A DNA stretch of 35,111 nucleotides, taken from positions 1 through 35,111 of the forward strand of contig PIYB01000008.1 in NCBI GenBank assembly GCA_003601835.1, read 5' to 3'. Under the pieces are notes generated by a model, which was not told the origin of the DNA, ran no database searches, and saw only the letters and a program-made list of their open reading frames with translations. Made by a program: the position numbers and the translations under genes. This document shows positions 1 through 9,903 of this stretch, in pieces. The DNA comes from Candidatus Bathyarchaeota archaeon (GTDB taxonomy: Archaea > Thermoproteota > Bathyarchaeia > Bathyarchaeales > DTEX01). The number at the start of each line of letters is the position of its first letter. Within the stretch, counting starts at the first letter, position 1.

Positions 1-30
1 ACTCGCAGAGGATCTTACGGTTTCAACCGG

Positions 31-2763
31 TTACGATTCTAGACTCAGCTCCGCTATGTATGTTTCTTCGTCCAAGCGCTTAATTTGGAAGCCTTCTTTG
101 TAGCATATGTGTAGCATCCGCGTGTTTTCAGCCATTATCTCGCCCCAGACCTTTTTTAGCTCCATGTCTCTTGCCACATCAACGATGTACCTGAACAGAA
201 GTGAACCTAAGCCTCGGTTTTGCCATGGGTCTCCGACGACGACTGCTACTTCTCCGCTTTCGCCGTCTGGTTCAACAATCAACCGGACCATGCCGGCTAT
301 CTGTTTTCTCCCTTTTTCCTTCAGCTCTGCGACTATGGTCATCTCTCGATCGTAGTCGATGTTGCAGTATCTTGCTAAGGCTTCGTGAGAAATCTCTTTT
401 ATGACGCGGAAGAACCGGAAGCGCATCGTCTCTTCTGAAAAGGCTTTGAAGAGTTCAGCGACCAGCGGTTCGTCTTCAGGTTTTACGGGGCGGAACAGCG
501 CTTGTTTGCCGTCCCGCAGTTTCCGTTCAGTCACATATTTTCCGGGGTAAGGTCGGATTATGAGATGCCCGTATCGTTTGGTCGGAGCAGCTGCGGTTTC
601 CAGATCGATGATTATCCGTGCGTCTAAAGCCACGGCACCTTTCTCGTCGACCATGAGAGGGTTTACGTCAGCCTCAACGATCTGCGGATGGTCGATGATT
701 AACTGAGAAAATTTGACGAGCATTTCCTCGAGAAGCCGAATCTTCACTGAGGGTTTAGCTCTGAAACCTTCTGAAAGAATCTTGTAAGCTTTTGTCTGCT
801 CAATGATTCTTCTTGCAAGCGTCTGGTTTAAGGGAGGAAACCCAACTGAGATGTCCTTGAATATCTCGACGGCTGTGCCTCCTGTTCCGAAGATTATGAC
901 TGAACCGAACTGTGGGTCTCGTTTCGAACCTATCATCAACTCGTAGCCGCTTGAAACCATGGGTTGAACAGTTACGCCTTGAACCTCTGCAGACGGGAGA
1001 TGGCTTTTAACATTCTTCACGACCTCTTTGAAACTACGTCTAACATCTGGCTCGGAGTTGATGTTCAGGATTACTCCGCCCACATCCGTTTTATGTGCAA
1101 CTTGAGGAGAAACAACCTTCAAAACCACCGGATACCCGATTTTAGACGCTATGTTCACCGCTTCCTCCGGCGTTTTCGCAACGTAGGCTTTAACCGTTGG
1201 AATCCCATAGGTCTCAAGAAACTTCTTTGACTCCGGCTCCGTGAGAACCCGTCTCTTTTCGCGGACAGCCTCGTCAAGGATCTTCTTTAAATGGTGGCGG
1301 CTAGCTGAAAATGGTTCACCTAGCTCTTCCGGCGTTTCATAAAGCATTTCAAGGTTTCTTGCGTACTGCCACATGTACACAAACGTTGCGACCGCTTGTT
1401 CAGGCGTCAGGAAGGTTGGAATCCTGTTTGCTCGGAGAAGAGCTCTGGCTTCCTGCACATCCTCTTCGCCCAGCCAAGATGTCAAGATAGGTCGGTTGGC
1501 TTCTTTCGCGATTTCTATTAGGGCTTCAGCCGTTTCATAAGGATCGGCGGCGCCAATAGGCGTGTAGATCACCAGATACCCGTCTATGTTCGGGTCTTTG
1601 AAACATGTTCGAAGCACCCGTCGGAACCTGTCAACCGTAGCATCCTCACATATGTCTATCGGATTATTTCGGCTCCAATAATACGGCAGAAACTCATCTA
1701 AAGCCTTCAAAGTTTCCTCCGTCAAAACCGCAAGCTGCCCGCCTTTCTCTATCAAAGCATCCGTCGCCATAACAGCAGGACCACCGGCATTCGTCACTAT
1801 AGCCAACCTCGGTCCTTTCGGCGGCTGCTGCATAGCTAAAATCTCAGAACAGTTAAACAGGTCCGCAATCTCCTCAACTCGGACGATGCCCGCTCTGCTG
1901 AAAAAGGCATTGTATATTGAGTCTTCACCTGTAACGGCTCCTGTATGCGACGCTGCTGCCCTTGTACCCTCAGGCGACCTTCCAGCTTTCACAACGATTA
2001 TGGGCTTGGTTCCCGCAAACCTCCGAGCTGCACTCATAAACTTCCGAGGGTCCTTCACAGCCTCCACGAAAAGAACGATGCTTCTCGTCTCCGGGTCTAT
2101 TCCAAAATAGTCTATTAGATCAGCATAATCAACATCTATCATGCCTCCGACAGAGACAAAATAGCTGAAACCCACGTTTGCGTTAGCCGCCCAGTCTAAA
2201 ACCGAGGCACACAAAGCCCCACTTTGGGACACGAACGCAATCTGACCTCTTCTAGCCGGCTTCTTCGCGAACGAAGCGTTCAACCCTATGCTTGGACGCA
2301 TCACACCGATGCAGTTCGGTCCAATTATTCTTAAGCCGTATGTGCGTTTCAGCTTCAGAAGCTGTTCTTCCAAGGCTTTTCCCTCGGCGCCGGTTTCCCC
2401 AAAACCTGACGACACAATTATGATTCCGGTGACACCGGATTCCCCGCATTCCTCCACAACCTGGGGAACCACATGAGCGGGCGTAGCCACAATTGCAAGG
2501 TCAACCTGCCAGGGAATCTTTTTGACGCTTGGATAAGCCGTTATGCCTTGAATGCTTGGGCTGAAAGGATTAACGGGGTAAACGAATCCTTTGAAGCCGA
2601 CCCCGATAAGGTTGTTCAACAATGTGAACCCGACTGATCCTTTCTTGTTGCTCGCGCCGATGACGGCTATTCTTTTAGGGTTGAAAATCTTGTCTAGCCC
2701 CTCGATACCCGTGACATACCCCTCCGGTTTCCCGTTTTTCACACTTAACCAGGTAAGCGACAA
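31..2763 (-). CDS. ADP-forming acyl/acetyl-CoA synthetase (alpha+beta domains) fused to a C-terminal GNAT acetyltransferase domain
   Basis: 910-aa ORF. N-terminal CoA-binding domain (FNPKRIAVIGASNKKGSVG), SHTGA motif in the ligase domain, ATP-grasp beta domain (YPVVLKVVSPQVAHKTDVGGV), C-terminal GNAT motif (VGDPWQNRGLGSLL). Confidence 0.93.
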   Translation of the reverse strand: MSLTWLSVKNGKPEGYVTGIEGLDKIFNPKRIAVIGASNKKGSVGFTLLNNLIGVGFKGFVYPVNPFSPSIQGITAYPSVKKIPWQVDLAIVATPAHVVPQVVEECGESGVTGIIIVSSGFGETGAEGKALEEQLLKLKRTYGLRIIGPNCIGVMRPSIGLNASFAKKPARRGQIAFVSQSGALCASVLDWAANANVGFSYFVSVGGMIDVDYADLIDYFGIDPETRSIVLFVEAVKDPRKFMSAARRFAGTKPIIVVKAGRSPEGTRAAASHTGAVTGEDSIYNAFFSRAGIVRVEEIADLFNCSEILAMQQPPKGPRLAIVTNAGGPAVMATDALIEKGGQLAVLTEETLKALDEFLPYYWSRNNPIDICEDATVDRFRRVLRTCFKDPNIDGYLVIYTPIGAADPYETAEALIEIAKEANRPILTSWLGEEDVQEARALLRANRIPTFLTPEQAVATFVYMWQYARNLEMLYETPEELGEPFSASRHHLKKILDEAVREKRRVLTEPESKKFLETYGIPTVKAYVAKTPEEAVNIASKIGYPVVLKVVSPQVAHKTDVGGVILNINSEPDVRRSFKEVVKNVKSHLPSAEVQGVTVQPMVSSGYELMIGSKRDPQFGSVIIFGTGGTAVEIFKDISVGFPPLNQTLARRIIEQTKAYKILSEGFRAKPSVKIRLLEEMLVKFSQLIIDHPQIVEADVNPLMVDEKGAVALDARIIIDLETAAAPTKRYGHLIIRPYPGKYVTERKLRDGKQALFRPVKPEDEPLVAELFKAFSEETMRFRFFRVIKEISHEALARYCNIDYDREMTIVAELKEKGRKQIAGMVRLIVEPDGESGEVAVVVGDPWQNRGLGSLLFRYIVDVARDMELKKVWGEIMAENTRMLHICYKEGFQIKRLDEETYIAELSLES

Positions 2764-2926
2764 ACAGCGTGCAGCGTGAACATGTTTCGCTGAGACTACT
2801 TTAGAGCTCGCATGCTAAAACGGTTTCGTATCGTCAGCCCAAAAAAGGAGGAGCTTCGAACGGGGAAACCGTCTAAAGCAGGAAAAATCTGGAAGATGGG
2901 TGTTTAGAAAAAAGGGGAGTGCGTGG

Positions 2927-4215
2927 TTACCTTCTGATCCGTGTTAGGTGCACCGAGCAGGATATGCATGGGTCGTAGGCTCTAGCGATAAGTTCGAAGC
3001 GTTCACAAGTTTTTCGTCTGGTTCGCTGATGAGCCGTTTCGCTGCTGCCCTGTAATCCTTCTCCATGTTAGCTGCGTTTTGAGCGGTCGGCGTTATGACG
3101 TTGCATTTCACGATGCATCCTTCACCGTCAAACGTGTAGTCATGGTAAAGTATGCCTCTCGGCGCCTCAACAGCCGCAGTTCCCCTGTTAGCCTTTACCT
3201 CAATCTCAACTAATCCTTCGTTTTTCAACCCGTTGCTGAGCAAAGCATCAATATCTTCTATGCACCGGTCCACGCTGTGAACAAGCTCGATTGCCTGAGC
3301 CAGATTGTTCGTTAAAGTGTTGTTCTGCGTCAACAGATCCTTATGCTCGTCATACAGGGCTGCTGCAGTGCCTTCCAGCTTGTCCTTGTTAAGCAGAACC
3401 CTAGGCAACGCCCCGACCATGAATGATGAACCTTTGTACGACGAGAATTTGGCGTGAGAATACTTAACCGTCCGTTCGTTCGTTAACGCCTGATAGTTCT
3501 CCACTGGATGCCGCGTGCCGTCTGAAACCAGAACATAGTCACCCATGAAACCGAACTTGTCACCGGGATCGAGCGCCATCAAAACGTTGTCCGATTCAGC
3601 GAACTTCGGTGTTTCCAGCTTAGCGAACAAGTCTACCGCCAGCTCCGCCGTCGGCTTGGTTGCCGCCATCACCATCTTGATCTGTTTCAGATCCTGTTCG
3701 GAAGGAACCGTGCTGAATCCTCCGACCCGTTCGTTCATCCCGTGGACCTCTCTTCCGCTCACAATGTTGTGCACCATGTTGCCAGCCTGTTTCAGCCGTA
3801 ACGCAGCCTTCACCTCTTTCGGGTACTTGGAAGCCATCCGAACAGCATCCGGGAACCCAAGATAATCAGGCAAGGCAAGCATGAAAACGTGAAGCGCGTG
3901 GCTTTCAATCATCTCGCCGTGTATGAGGAGGTCTCTGAGGAGGCTTGTCTGTTCCGTAACTTTGACGTTAAAGGCTTTTTCTATGGCTCGTATGGAGGCT
4001 AAACTGTGCGAGGCTGTGCATATGGCGCATATTCGACGCATGATGTCTGGAACTTTCTCGTAGTGAACAGTCTCAATGAACGCTTCGAAAAACCGGGGAC
4101 CCTCGAAAATCGCCATGTTAACATCCTTTATCTCTTCGCCGTCGATGACTACCTCTACGCGTCCATGTCCTTCTACCCGAGTGAGCTCCTCAACCTCAAT
4201 TACCCTTTTCATCAC
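2927..4215 (-). CDS. hydA: [NiFe] hydrogenase large (alpha) subunit, group 3b/sulfhydrogenase-like; frameshifted near 3010
   Basis: EVEELTRVEGHGRVEV start and N-terminal RICAIC motif. Listed ORF stops at 2944, but the -1 frame encodes ERFELIARAYDPCISCSVHLTRIRR* ending at 2927. Confidence 0.9.
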
Positions 4216-5033
4216 TCGTTCCCCTCCGTCTTATTCCGCCGTTCAGAAATCTTCTTCGTCAACTTTTGAATGTCCTCAAAGTTGCCGCCAAAGAAACGCA
4301 GCCGGTTAATTATGTACTTCTCATCATACCCTTTCTCAAGCAAAACATCCAGCTCCGCCGCAGCGTTCGCCTCATCAGGTATCGGACCTCGGCAGCCTAT
4401 GCAGTCCAAGCCGAGCCCCGGGCATCTAGCATCACATCCCGCCGTGGTTAACGGGCCGAGACAAGGCATCCCTTTCTCGACGAGAACGCATGGATACCCG
4501 TTTAGCTTGCACTCGACGCAAACCGGGTAATCTATTGTTTCAGGTAGGTCTCCGTGTAAAAGAGAGGTTATCGCCCTGAAAATCTCCGTCTTTTCTATCG
4601 GGCACCCTGGGATTTCAAGGTCAACCTTAACGTGAGCGCTAAGCCCTTTGGGTTCAAGAACATCGTAGTAATCCTCTTCAACCCCGTACACTTTTTTCAT
4701 CCGTTCAGCCATGCTCATCTGACCGTTTCTCATGGCTTGAACACAGCCGCCTATGGCGCAGTCACCGAGTGCTATGAGAGTCTTCGATTTTTCACGTATC
4801 TCCTTCAGCCGCTTCAGGTCGGTTTCGGTGCTTACTGAGCCTTCAACGAGAGCTATGTCAAGTTCAACGTCTTCGTGGTAGCTGCTGCCTTCTTGGAAGT
4901 CTTTGATCTCGAAGTAGCTAAGCAAGTCCAGAAGCTCGTTTTCCATGTTCAGGATCATAAGCTGGTCTCCGCCGCATCCTGTTAAGCTGAATATTCCAAG
5001 TTTCGGTTTCGCCATTCTTCCATCAACCTCCAC
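4212..5033 (-). CDS. hydD: [NiFe] hydrogenase small (delta) subunit
   Basis: KLGIFSLTGCGGDQ, LVEGSVSTETDLKRLKEIR, GDCAIGGC, IPGCPIEK and a C-terminal Cys-rich region (CVECKLNGYPCVLVEKGMPCLGPLTTAGCDARCPG...CIGCRGP). Overlaps hydA by 4 nt. Confidence 0.92.
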   Translation of the reverse strand: MEVDGRMAKPKLGIFSLTGCGGDQLMILNMENELLDLLSYFEIKDFQEGSSYHEDVELDIALVEGSVSTETDLKRLKEIREKSKTLIALGDCAIGGCVQAMRNGQMSMAERMKKVYGVEEDYYDVLEPKGLSAHVKVDLEIPGCPIEKTEIFRAITSLLHGDLPETIDYPVCVECKLNGYPCVLVEKGMPCLGPLTTAGCDARCPGLGLDCIGCRGPIPDEANAAAELDVLLEKGYDEKYIINRLRFFGGNFEDIQKLTKKISERRNKTEGNE

Positions 5034-5036
5034 GTT

Positions 5037-5954
5037 CTAAATCATACCTTTCGTGTTTAACGCATCCCAGTAAGTGAACACCGGCCCGTCTTTACACACA
5101 TATTTAATGTTGCTTCCCGAGCCGATTATGCAGTGACCGCATTTCCCAACGCCGCACTTCATCCTTCTCTCAAGCGTCATGTAGATCTGTTTCGGGCTGA
5201 AGTTTCTCTGCAACAGTTCCTTGACGACGAACTTGTACATGATAGGCGGACCGCAAATCACGGCGTAAGTGTCTTCAGCTGAGATTTTCATGAGCTGAAA
5301 CAGCTTAGTGACAACCCCGCTCATGCATCTGTCGCTTCTTTCACATGCAAGTTCATAGCAGGCTTTATCCGAAGAATCCTCGTACGAAAGATAGAACTTA
5401 ACGTTCTGTTTGTCGCCTTCGTAGAAAAGATGGAGAAACTCATCTCTGAAAAGCATAGCCGTGTAACATCTGATGCCGTAAAGAACGAGTATCTCGCCGT
5501 ACTTTTCTCTGTTCATCAATGCATGTTGAAGAACCCCTCTGAGCGGGGCGATTCCCAACCCGCCGCCGACCAAAAGCAGGTTGCTTCCTTCCATCTTCTC
5601 CATTGGAAACCCGTTGCCGTATGGGCCTCTGATCCAAAGTAGGTCTCCAACCTTCAACCTGTGAATGGCATTCGTGACCCTTCCTACCCTTCTCACACAG
5701 AGCTCAAGAATATCAGGGTTCTTCCTTGCGGCACATATTGAGATCGGCGCTTCGCCTACGCCCATAACGCTGACTTCAACGAACTGTCCGGGTTTGTACA
5801 CAAAGCCTTTAGCGTAGTCCTTGTCTTGAAACTCGAGCTCTAAATGTTTCTCTATCTCTGTCATGTTTTCAGATTTGACTATTTTCGCTGGGCTTAGAAC
5901 CAGTTCCTTCGGAGCTATCTTGCTCAAAGCCGCCTTTCCGCCTTCTTCCATCAC
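5037..5954 (-). CDS. hydG: FAD/NAD(P)-binding and [2Fe-2S] hydrogenase gamma subunit
   Basis: Ferredoxin reductase-like fold motifs (GPYGNGFPMEKMEGSNLLLVGGGLGIAPLRG) and C-terminal CGVGKCGHCIIGSGSNIKYVCKDGPVF. Confidence 0.92.
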   Translation of the reverse strand: MMEEGGKAALSKIAPKELVLSPAKIVKSENMTEIEKHLELEFQDKDYAKGFVYKPGQFVEVSVMGVGEAPISICAARKNPDILELCVRRVGRVTNAIHRLKVGDLLWIRGPYGNGFPMEKMEGSNLLLVGGGLGIAPLRGVLQHALMNREKYGEILVLYGIRCYTAMLFRDEFLHLFYEGDKQNVKFYLSYEDSSDKACYELACERSDRCMSGVVTKLFQLMKISAEDTYAVICGPPIMYKFVVKELLQRNFSPKQIYMTLERRMKCGVGKCGHCIIGSGSNIKYVCKDGPVFTYWDALNTKGMI

Positions 5955-6961
5955 AGTTCACCTATCACCTTCTTCATGACCTCAACAAAATTTATCTCAG
6001 CTGGACAGTAAACGGTGCATCTTCCGCAGCCCACACAGTTAAGCATGCCCTCCGTGAGGCTTCCCTTGCAGTTGAACCTGTTTCTCAGTCTTTCTGTGCG
6101 TGTCGGTCTAAAGTTCAAGCCGCCGGCAACCAAACCGTGTTTTCTCAGCATACAGGAATCCCATCTTCGAACTCTTTCCCCTGTCTTGAGATCGAGGCCT
6201 ACATAATCGACTACATCGTAACATCTACAGGTTGGACATGTAAGGTTACATGTGCCGCATCCGAAACATTCGTCAGCCGTCTCTTGCCAAACGGGAGACT
6301 CATAAGCGAGATCAAGCATGTCTTGGAGGCCAAGCACGTTCAGTTCGAGGTTGAACTCTTCTAGGCGTTTCTTTTCGTTCATCTTGAACTCTTCAACATC
6401 CTTTTCATCAGCATCTATAAACAGCGGTTTGTTAGCCTCAATTATCTGGTGTCCTTTTTCGCTTCCCACACGGACAAAGTAGCCGTCGCTTAACTCGTGG
6501 AGGAAAAGATCGAAACCGTCGGTCGCGTAGCTTGTTCCCATGGATTTGCAGAAACAGTATTCGTCAGGGTGACAGCTGATGCCTATGAGGATGGTGTTCC
6601 TTCTTTTCATCGTGTAGAACAGGTCCATCAGCTCATCCATGTAGACTTTGTCAAGAAGCTTCAACGCATGTATGTCGCATGCATGTATGCCGAATATGAT
6701 GGTTTTCTCTTGTTTACCTATGGCAGGTGTGTAAACCGCTTTCTCTTCGTCGAAGGTGTACATCGTTTCTTTGGTTCCCAAGAAAAACTTCTTCGGCGGA
6801 ATCATCGTCCTAGTGTATTTCAGGTCCATCTCCTCTGGCGACTGCACTTCTCTGAACTCATACGTTGAACCTTCGATGTTCACCGGGCCATAGACTTTAC
6901 CTAGATTTCCCAAACCTTCAAAGAACCTAGGAAATTCGGTTTTCGCAAGTTTCTTATACAT
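5951..6961 (-). CDS. hydB: 4Fe-4S hydrogenase beta subunit
   Basis: CFGCGTCNLTCPTCRCYD and CVGCGRCTVYCPAEI ferredoxin motifs. First gene of the beta-gamma-delta-alpha operon; overlaps hydG by 4 nt. Confidence 0.9.
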   Translation of the reverse strand: MYKKLAKTEFPRFFEGLGNLGKVYGPVNIEGSTYEFREVQSPEEMDLKYTRTMIPPKKFFLGTKETMYTFDEEKAVYTPAIGKQEKTIIFGIHACDIHALKLLDKVYMDELMDLFYTMKRRNTILIGISCHPDEYCFCKSMGTSYATDGFDLFLHELSDGYFVRVGSEKGHQIIEANKPLFIDADEKDVEEFKMNEKKRLEEFNLELNVLGLQDMLDLAYESPVWQETADECFGCGTCNLTCPTCRCYDVVDYVGLDLKTGERVRRWDSCMLRKHGLVAGGLNFRPTRTERLRNRFNCKGSLTEGMLNCVGCGRCTVYCPAEINFVEVMKKVIGEL

Positions 6962-7249
6962 TTATTCTTCTCCCAGTAAACTGAATTTTATGTTTGGGTC
7001 AGTTGTTTCTGATTCCTTAGCTTGTGCTTACATATTCATTTTTCGGTTGTCATGCATCACAGAAGACTGAAAAAATGTTTTTTGTAATCATCATTCAGTT
7101 TATGCGGAACACATTTTAATGCTAAAGCCGGTTCTTTGCTGCATCAGCCTCTTTCTACCAAGAAAACGTTTACGGAGAAAACAAGGGCTGATGTAACCAC
7201 CAGCCTTGACAGCCGCGTTCAGCGTTCCTTCCGTCAGAGTTCGAATACC

Positions 7250-7738
7250 TTAGCGTCCGGAGAGGATTTTTACCACAATTTTGTGCGCCACAGAATTGGG
7301 ACGAAGTGGAAGATGCTTGTTCAACGTGAACCATTCGGCGCTTTCCAGCTCCCGGGATCTTCTAACCTTGTTGGCGTTGGTTTCCGCTTTAAACCCTATC
7401 ATCAAAAGGTCACGTTCCTTAACGGTGTAGGTTCCAAGAATTGTTAGACGATATGTTGGTAATCCTGTTTCTTCGTTAACCTCTCTGGCAGCGGCTTCCT
7501 CAGCTGTTTCGCCGCGTTGTATGTGCCCCGCAACCAGCCCCCAGTACGGATGCTGCCAGCCGATGCTTCTTGTTAACAGAATCTTGTTGTTGTTGACCAC
7601 GGCGACGATGACTGCGGGGGAAGGCTCATCAAAAAACACATAGTCGCATTCTGAACAATATTTTTCAACGCTTCCATCAAGGAGAGTTTTTAGACTTAAC
7701 TTTTTTCCGCAAAACTGGCAATATTTTAGCGGCTTCAA
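7250..7738 (-). CDS. NUDIX hydrolase with N-terminal zinc ribbon (NADH pyrophosphatase-like)
   Basis: Nudix box GHIQRGETAEEAAAREVNEETGL; CQFCGKK...CSECDYVFF zinc ribbon. Confidence 0.93.
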   Translation of the reverse strand: MKPLKYCQFCGKKLSLKTLLDGSVEKYCSECDYVFFDEPSPAVIVAVVNNNKILLTRSIGWQHPYWGLVAGHIQRGETAEEAAAREVNEETGLPTYRLTILGTYTVKERDLLMIGFKAETNANKVRRSRELESAEWFTLNKHLPLRPNSVAHKIVVKILSGR

Positions 7739-7858
7739 CCCTGTTCCTCACCATTACTTGTCAAGAAACGACGCTGGAATGATATAAGCGTTAAAAGGCT
7801 GTAGGCTTATGCTGAAAATGAAGGAAAGGTTTCAGGATTCCTCTTTTCGGTACAATTC

Positions 7859-7867
7859 TTTTATATT
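7859..7867 (+). promoter_or_regulatory. TATA-box-like promoter element of the epimerase gene
   Basis: TTTTATATT about 40 nt upstream of the ATG at 7903. Confidence 0.45.
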
Positions 7868-7902
7868 CATCTAAAAGCCTTCTTGGCTGAGGGACAAACA
7901 TT

Positions 7903-8886
7903 ATGGAAACAGCGGACAAACAGCTCGTTCACCGTGCTGTTCTGGTTACGGGAGGAGCAGGTTTCATCGGAAGCCATCTTGTTGACTCGCTGATGTCTAG
8001 AGACTGCAAAGTGCATGTTCTCGACAACCTAACCGGCGGCAGCCTTGAGAACGTTAAGAAATGGCTTGACCACCCGCGTTTCGGGTTTATCCACGGCGAC
8101 CTTTTAAGCAAAGCAGACATTGAAGCAGCGGTTGAAGGCTGCGAGTATGTGTTTCATTTGGCAGCCAACCCGGAGGTTAGGTTGGGGTCTGTTGCACCAA
8201 ATGTACATTTTGAACAGAACACTGTGGCTACGTTTAACCTGTTGGAAGCCGTTAGAAAGGCGGGAACGGTGAAGTCTTTGGTTTTCACCTCTTCTTCAAC
8301 TGTTTACGGGGATGCTTTGGAAATACCGACACCTGAGGATTACACGCCTTTGGAACCGATCTCCATTTACGGCGCGTCAAAACTAGCTTCTGAAGCGATC
8401 ATAATGGCTTATGCGCATACTTACGGTTTTAAGGCAACGATTTTCAGGTTAGCAAACATCATCGGTCCGAGAAGCAAGCACGGCGTCATATACGATTTTG
8501 TTTTCAAGCTCAAAAAGAACCCTCGTGAACTGGAGATTCTTGGAGATGGGACTCAAGCCAAGTCTTATCTCCACGTTGATGACTGCATCGAAGGGATGCT
8601 TTGTGGTCTCGAGAAATCACGGAAAACGGTTGAAGTTTTCAACTTAGGCTCTGAAGACTGGGTTGACGTTAAGACGATAGCAAACATCGTTGTCGAAGAG
8701 ATGGGTCTCAAGAATGTTGCCTTCTTTTTCACCGGAGGAGTAGACGGCGGAAGAGGATGGAAAGGCGACGTCAAATACATGCTTTTAGCAATAGACAAGA
8801 TAAAGGCACTCGGCTGGAAACCAGCGCTTAACAGCACCCAAGCTGTAAGGGCGACGGCGAAAACAATCATCGAAGAAAACAGGTAG
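7903..8886 (+). CDS. NAD-dependent epimerase/dehydratase (extended SDR, UDP-glucose 4-epimerase-like)
   Basis: TGGAGFIGSHL Rossmann motif, YGASK catalytic motif, SSSTVYGDA. Confidence 0.93.
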   Translation: METADKQLVHRAVLVTGGAGFIGSHLVDSLMSRDCKVHVLDNLTGGSLENVKKWLDHPRFGFIHGDLLSKADIEAAVEGCEYVFHLAANPEVRLGSVAPNVHFEQNTVATFNLLEAVRKAGTVKSLVFTSSSTVYGDALEIPTPEDYTPLEPISIYGASKLASEAIIMAYAHTYGFKATIFRLANIIGPRSKHGVIYDFVFKLKKNPRELEILGDGTQAKSYLHVDDCIEGMLCGLEKSRKTVEVFNLGSEDWVDVKTIANIVVEEMGLKNVAFFFTGGVDGGRGWKGDVKYMLLAIDKIKALGWKPALNSTQAVRATAKTIIEENR

Positions 8887-9039
8887 ATTGCTTCGCTTTT
8901 GAAGGTGACTAAGGGTTTACTGCATGTGCCAACTGTTCTGCCAGACAGAGCCGCGGACTTTTGACGAAAACCGTCTTCAAATCGGTAAATAACCTCGAAC
9001 TGAACGGCACCAAGAATAATGAGACGTTATTCGTTTCCA

Positions 9040-9399
9040 CTATATGTAGAACGCATCTTCCGGTGTTCTTCTAGCTCTCTCTTCTGCTTGACGTCTCGCC
9101 TGTTGGGCAACAACGCTTTTGTTCGCCCCCTTCTCTGTCACTTCAATGTCGTATTTTATGAACTCTTCAATGAACCCGATGAGCTTCTTGTTCATCTCTT
9201 CAAGTTCTTCGCGTTTGAAGGAAACCATGATGTCCGGATTGTTCACCCAGTTCAGCCACCCCAGTATGCTTCTGTGAAGCGCGTAAAGGGAGAACCGCAT
9301 TGACTGGATTAAATCAAGCCGGTCTTTATCCCTTTTTTCGGACATCTTCCTCATTTGTTCAAGGATTCTTTCACAGGTTTTAACCCACCCTTCACTCAT
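9040..9399 (-). CDS. DUF2153-like archaeal protein
   Basis: WVKTCERILEQMRKMSEKRDKDRLDLIQSMRFSLYALHRSILGWLNWVNNPDIM resembles the archaeal DUF2153 family from memory. Confidence 0.7.
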   Translation of the reverse strand: MSEGWVKTCERILEQMRKMSEKRDKDRLDLIQSMRFSLYALHRSILGWLNWVNNPDIMVSFKREELEEMNKKLIGFIEEFIKYDIEVTEKGANKSVVAQQARRQAEERARRTPEDAFYI

Positions 9400-9539
9400 C
9401 GTTTCCGCCTCTTTTCATCCGAGCATCGTAAACATGATTGTTCATGATGTTGTTCGAGTGCATCAACTATCAAGGGTTGAAGATTAATATCCCTTTTGGT
9501 CCGCTAAACAACGGAGGCTTCAAGGCTTATGACAAAATT

Positions 9540-9797
9540 TCAGTAGCGAACATAAAAACTTTCGAACTTGCCAGTCGGCTTCTCCCAAAAAACCTCAACA
9601 TGCTTCACAATGGCGCCAGAAGGACCTCTCCGACAGAAAGCGATCATAGCGTCCACGGCTTCTTTTTCTCCTTCAAAAACGGCTTCAACCCTTCCATCCC
9701 GCAGGTTTCTCACCCACCCCGTCACGCCGTGCTGTAATGCTCTCCGTTTAGTTTCATACCTAAAAAAGACTCCTTGAACAAAACCGCTAACGTACAC
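9540..9797 (-). CDS. Acylphosphatase (start codon uncertain)
   Basis: VSGFVQGVFFRYETKRRALQHGVTGWVRNLRDGRVEAVFEGEKEAV. Same frame extends upstream as RVRAH without an ATG. Confidence 0.9.
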   Translation of the reverse strand: MYVSGFVQGVFFRYETKRRALQHGVTGWVRNLRDGRVEAVFEGEKEAVDAMIAFCRRGPSGAIVKHVEVFWEKPTGKFESFYVRY

Positions 9798-9903
9798 GTG
9801 AGCTCTGACTCTCAGGCTGCGTCACCCCTAAACATGTTGCTGAACATCAGAACCTACGCGCGATTCAATGTTCAGGAATATTCTCGGCGTGTGGACAAAG
9901 CGG

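Noticed and set aside
6660-6700. Repeated ATGTATG/GCATGCATG strings
   Set aside because: Inside the intact hydB coding frame; short and explained by codons.
7228-7260. AGTTCGAATAC resembling a tRNA T-loop
   Set aside because: No T-stem pairing, acceptor stem, D-arm or anticodon arm could be built around it.
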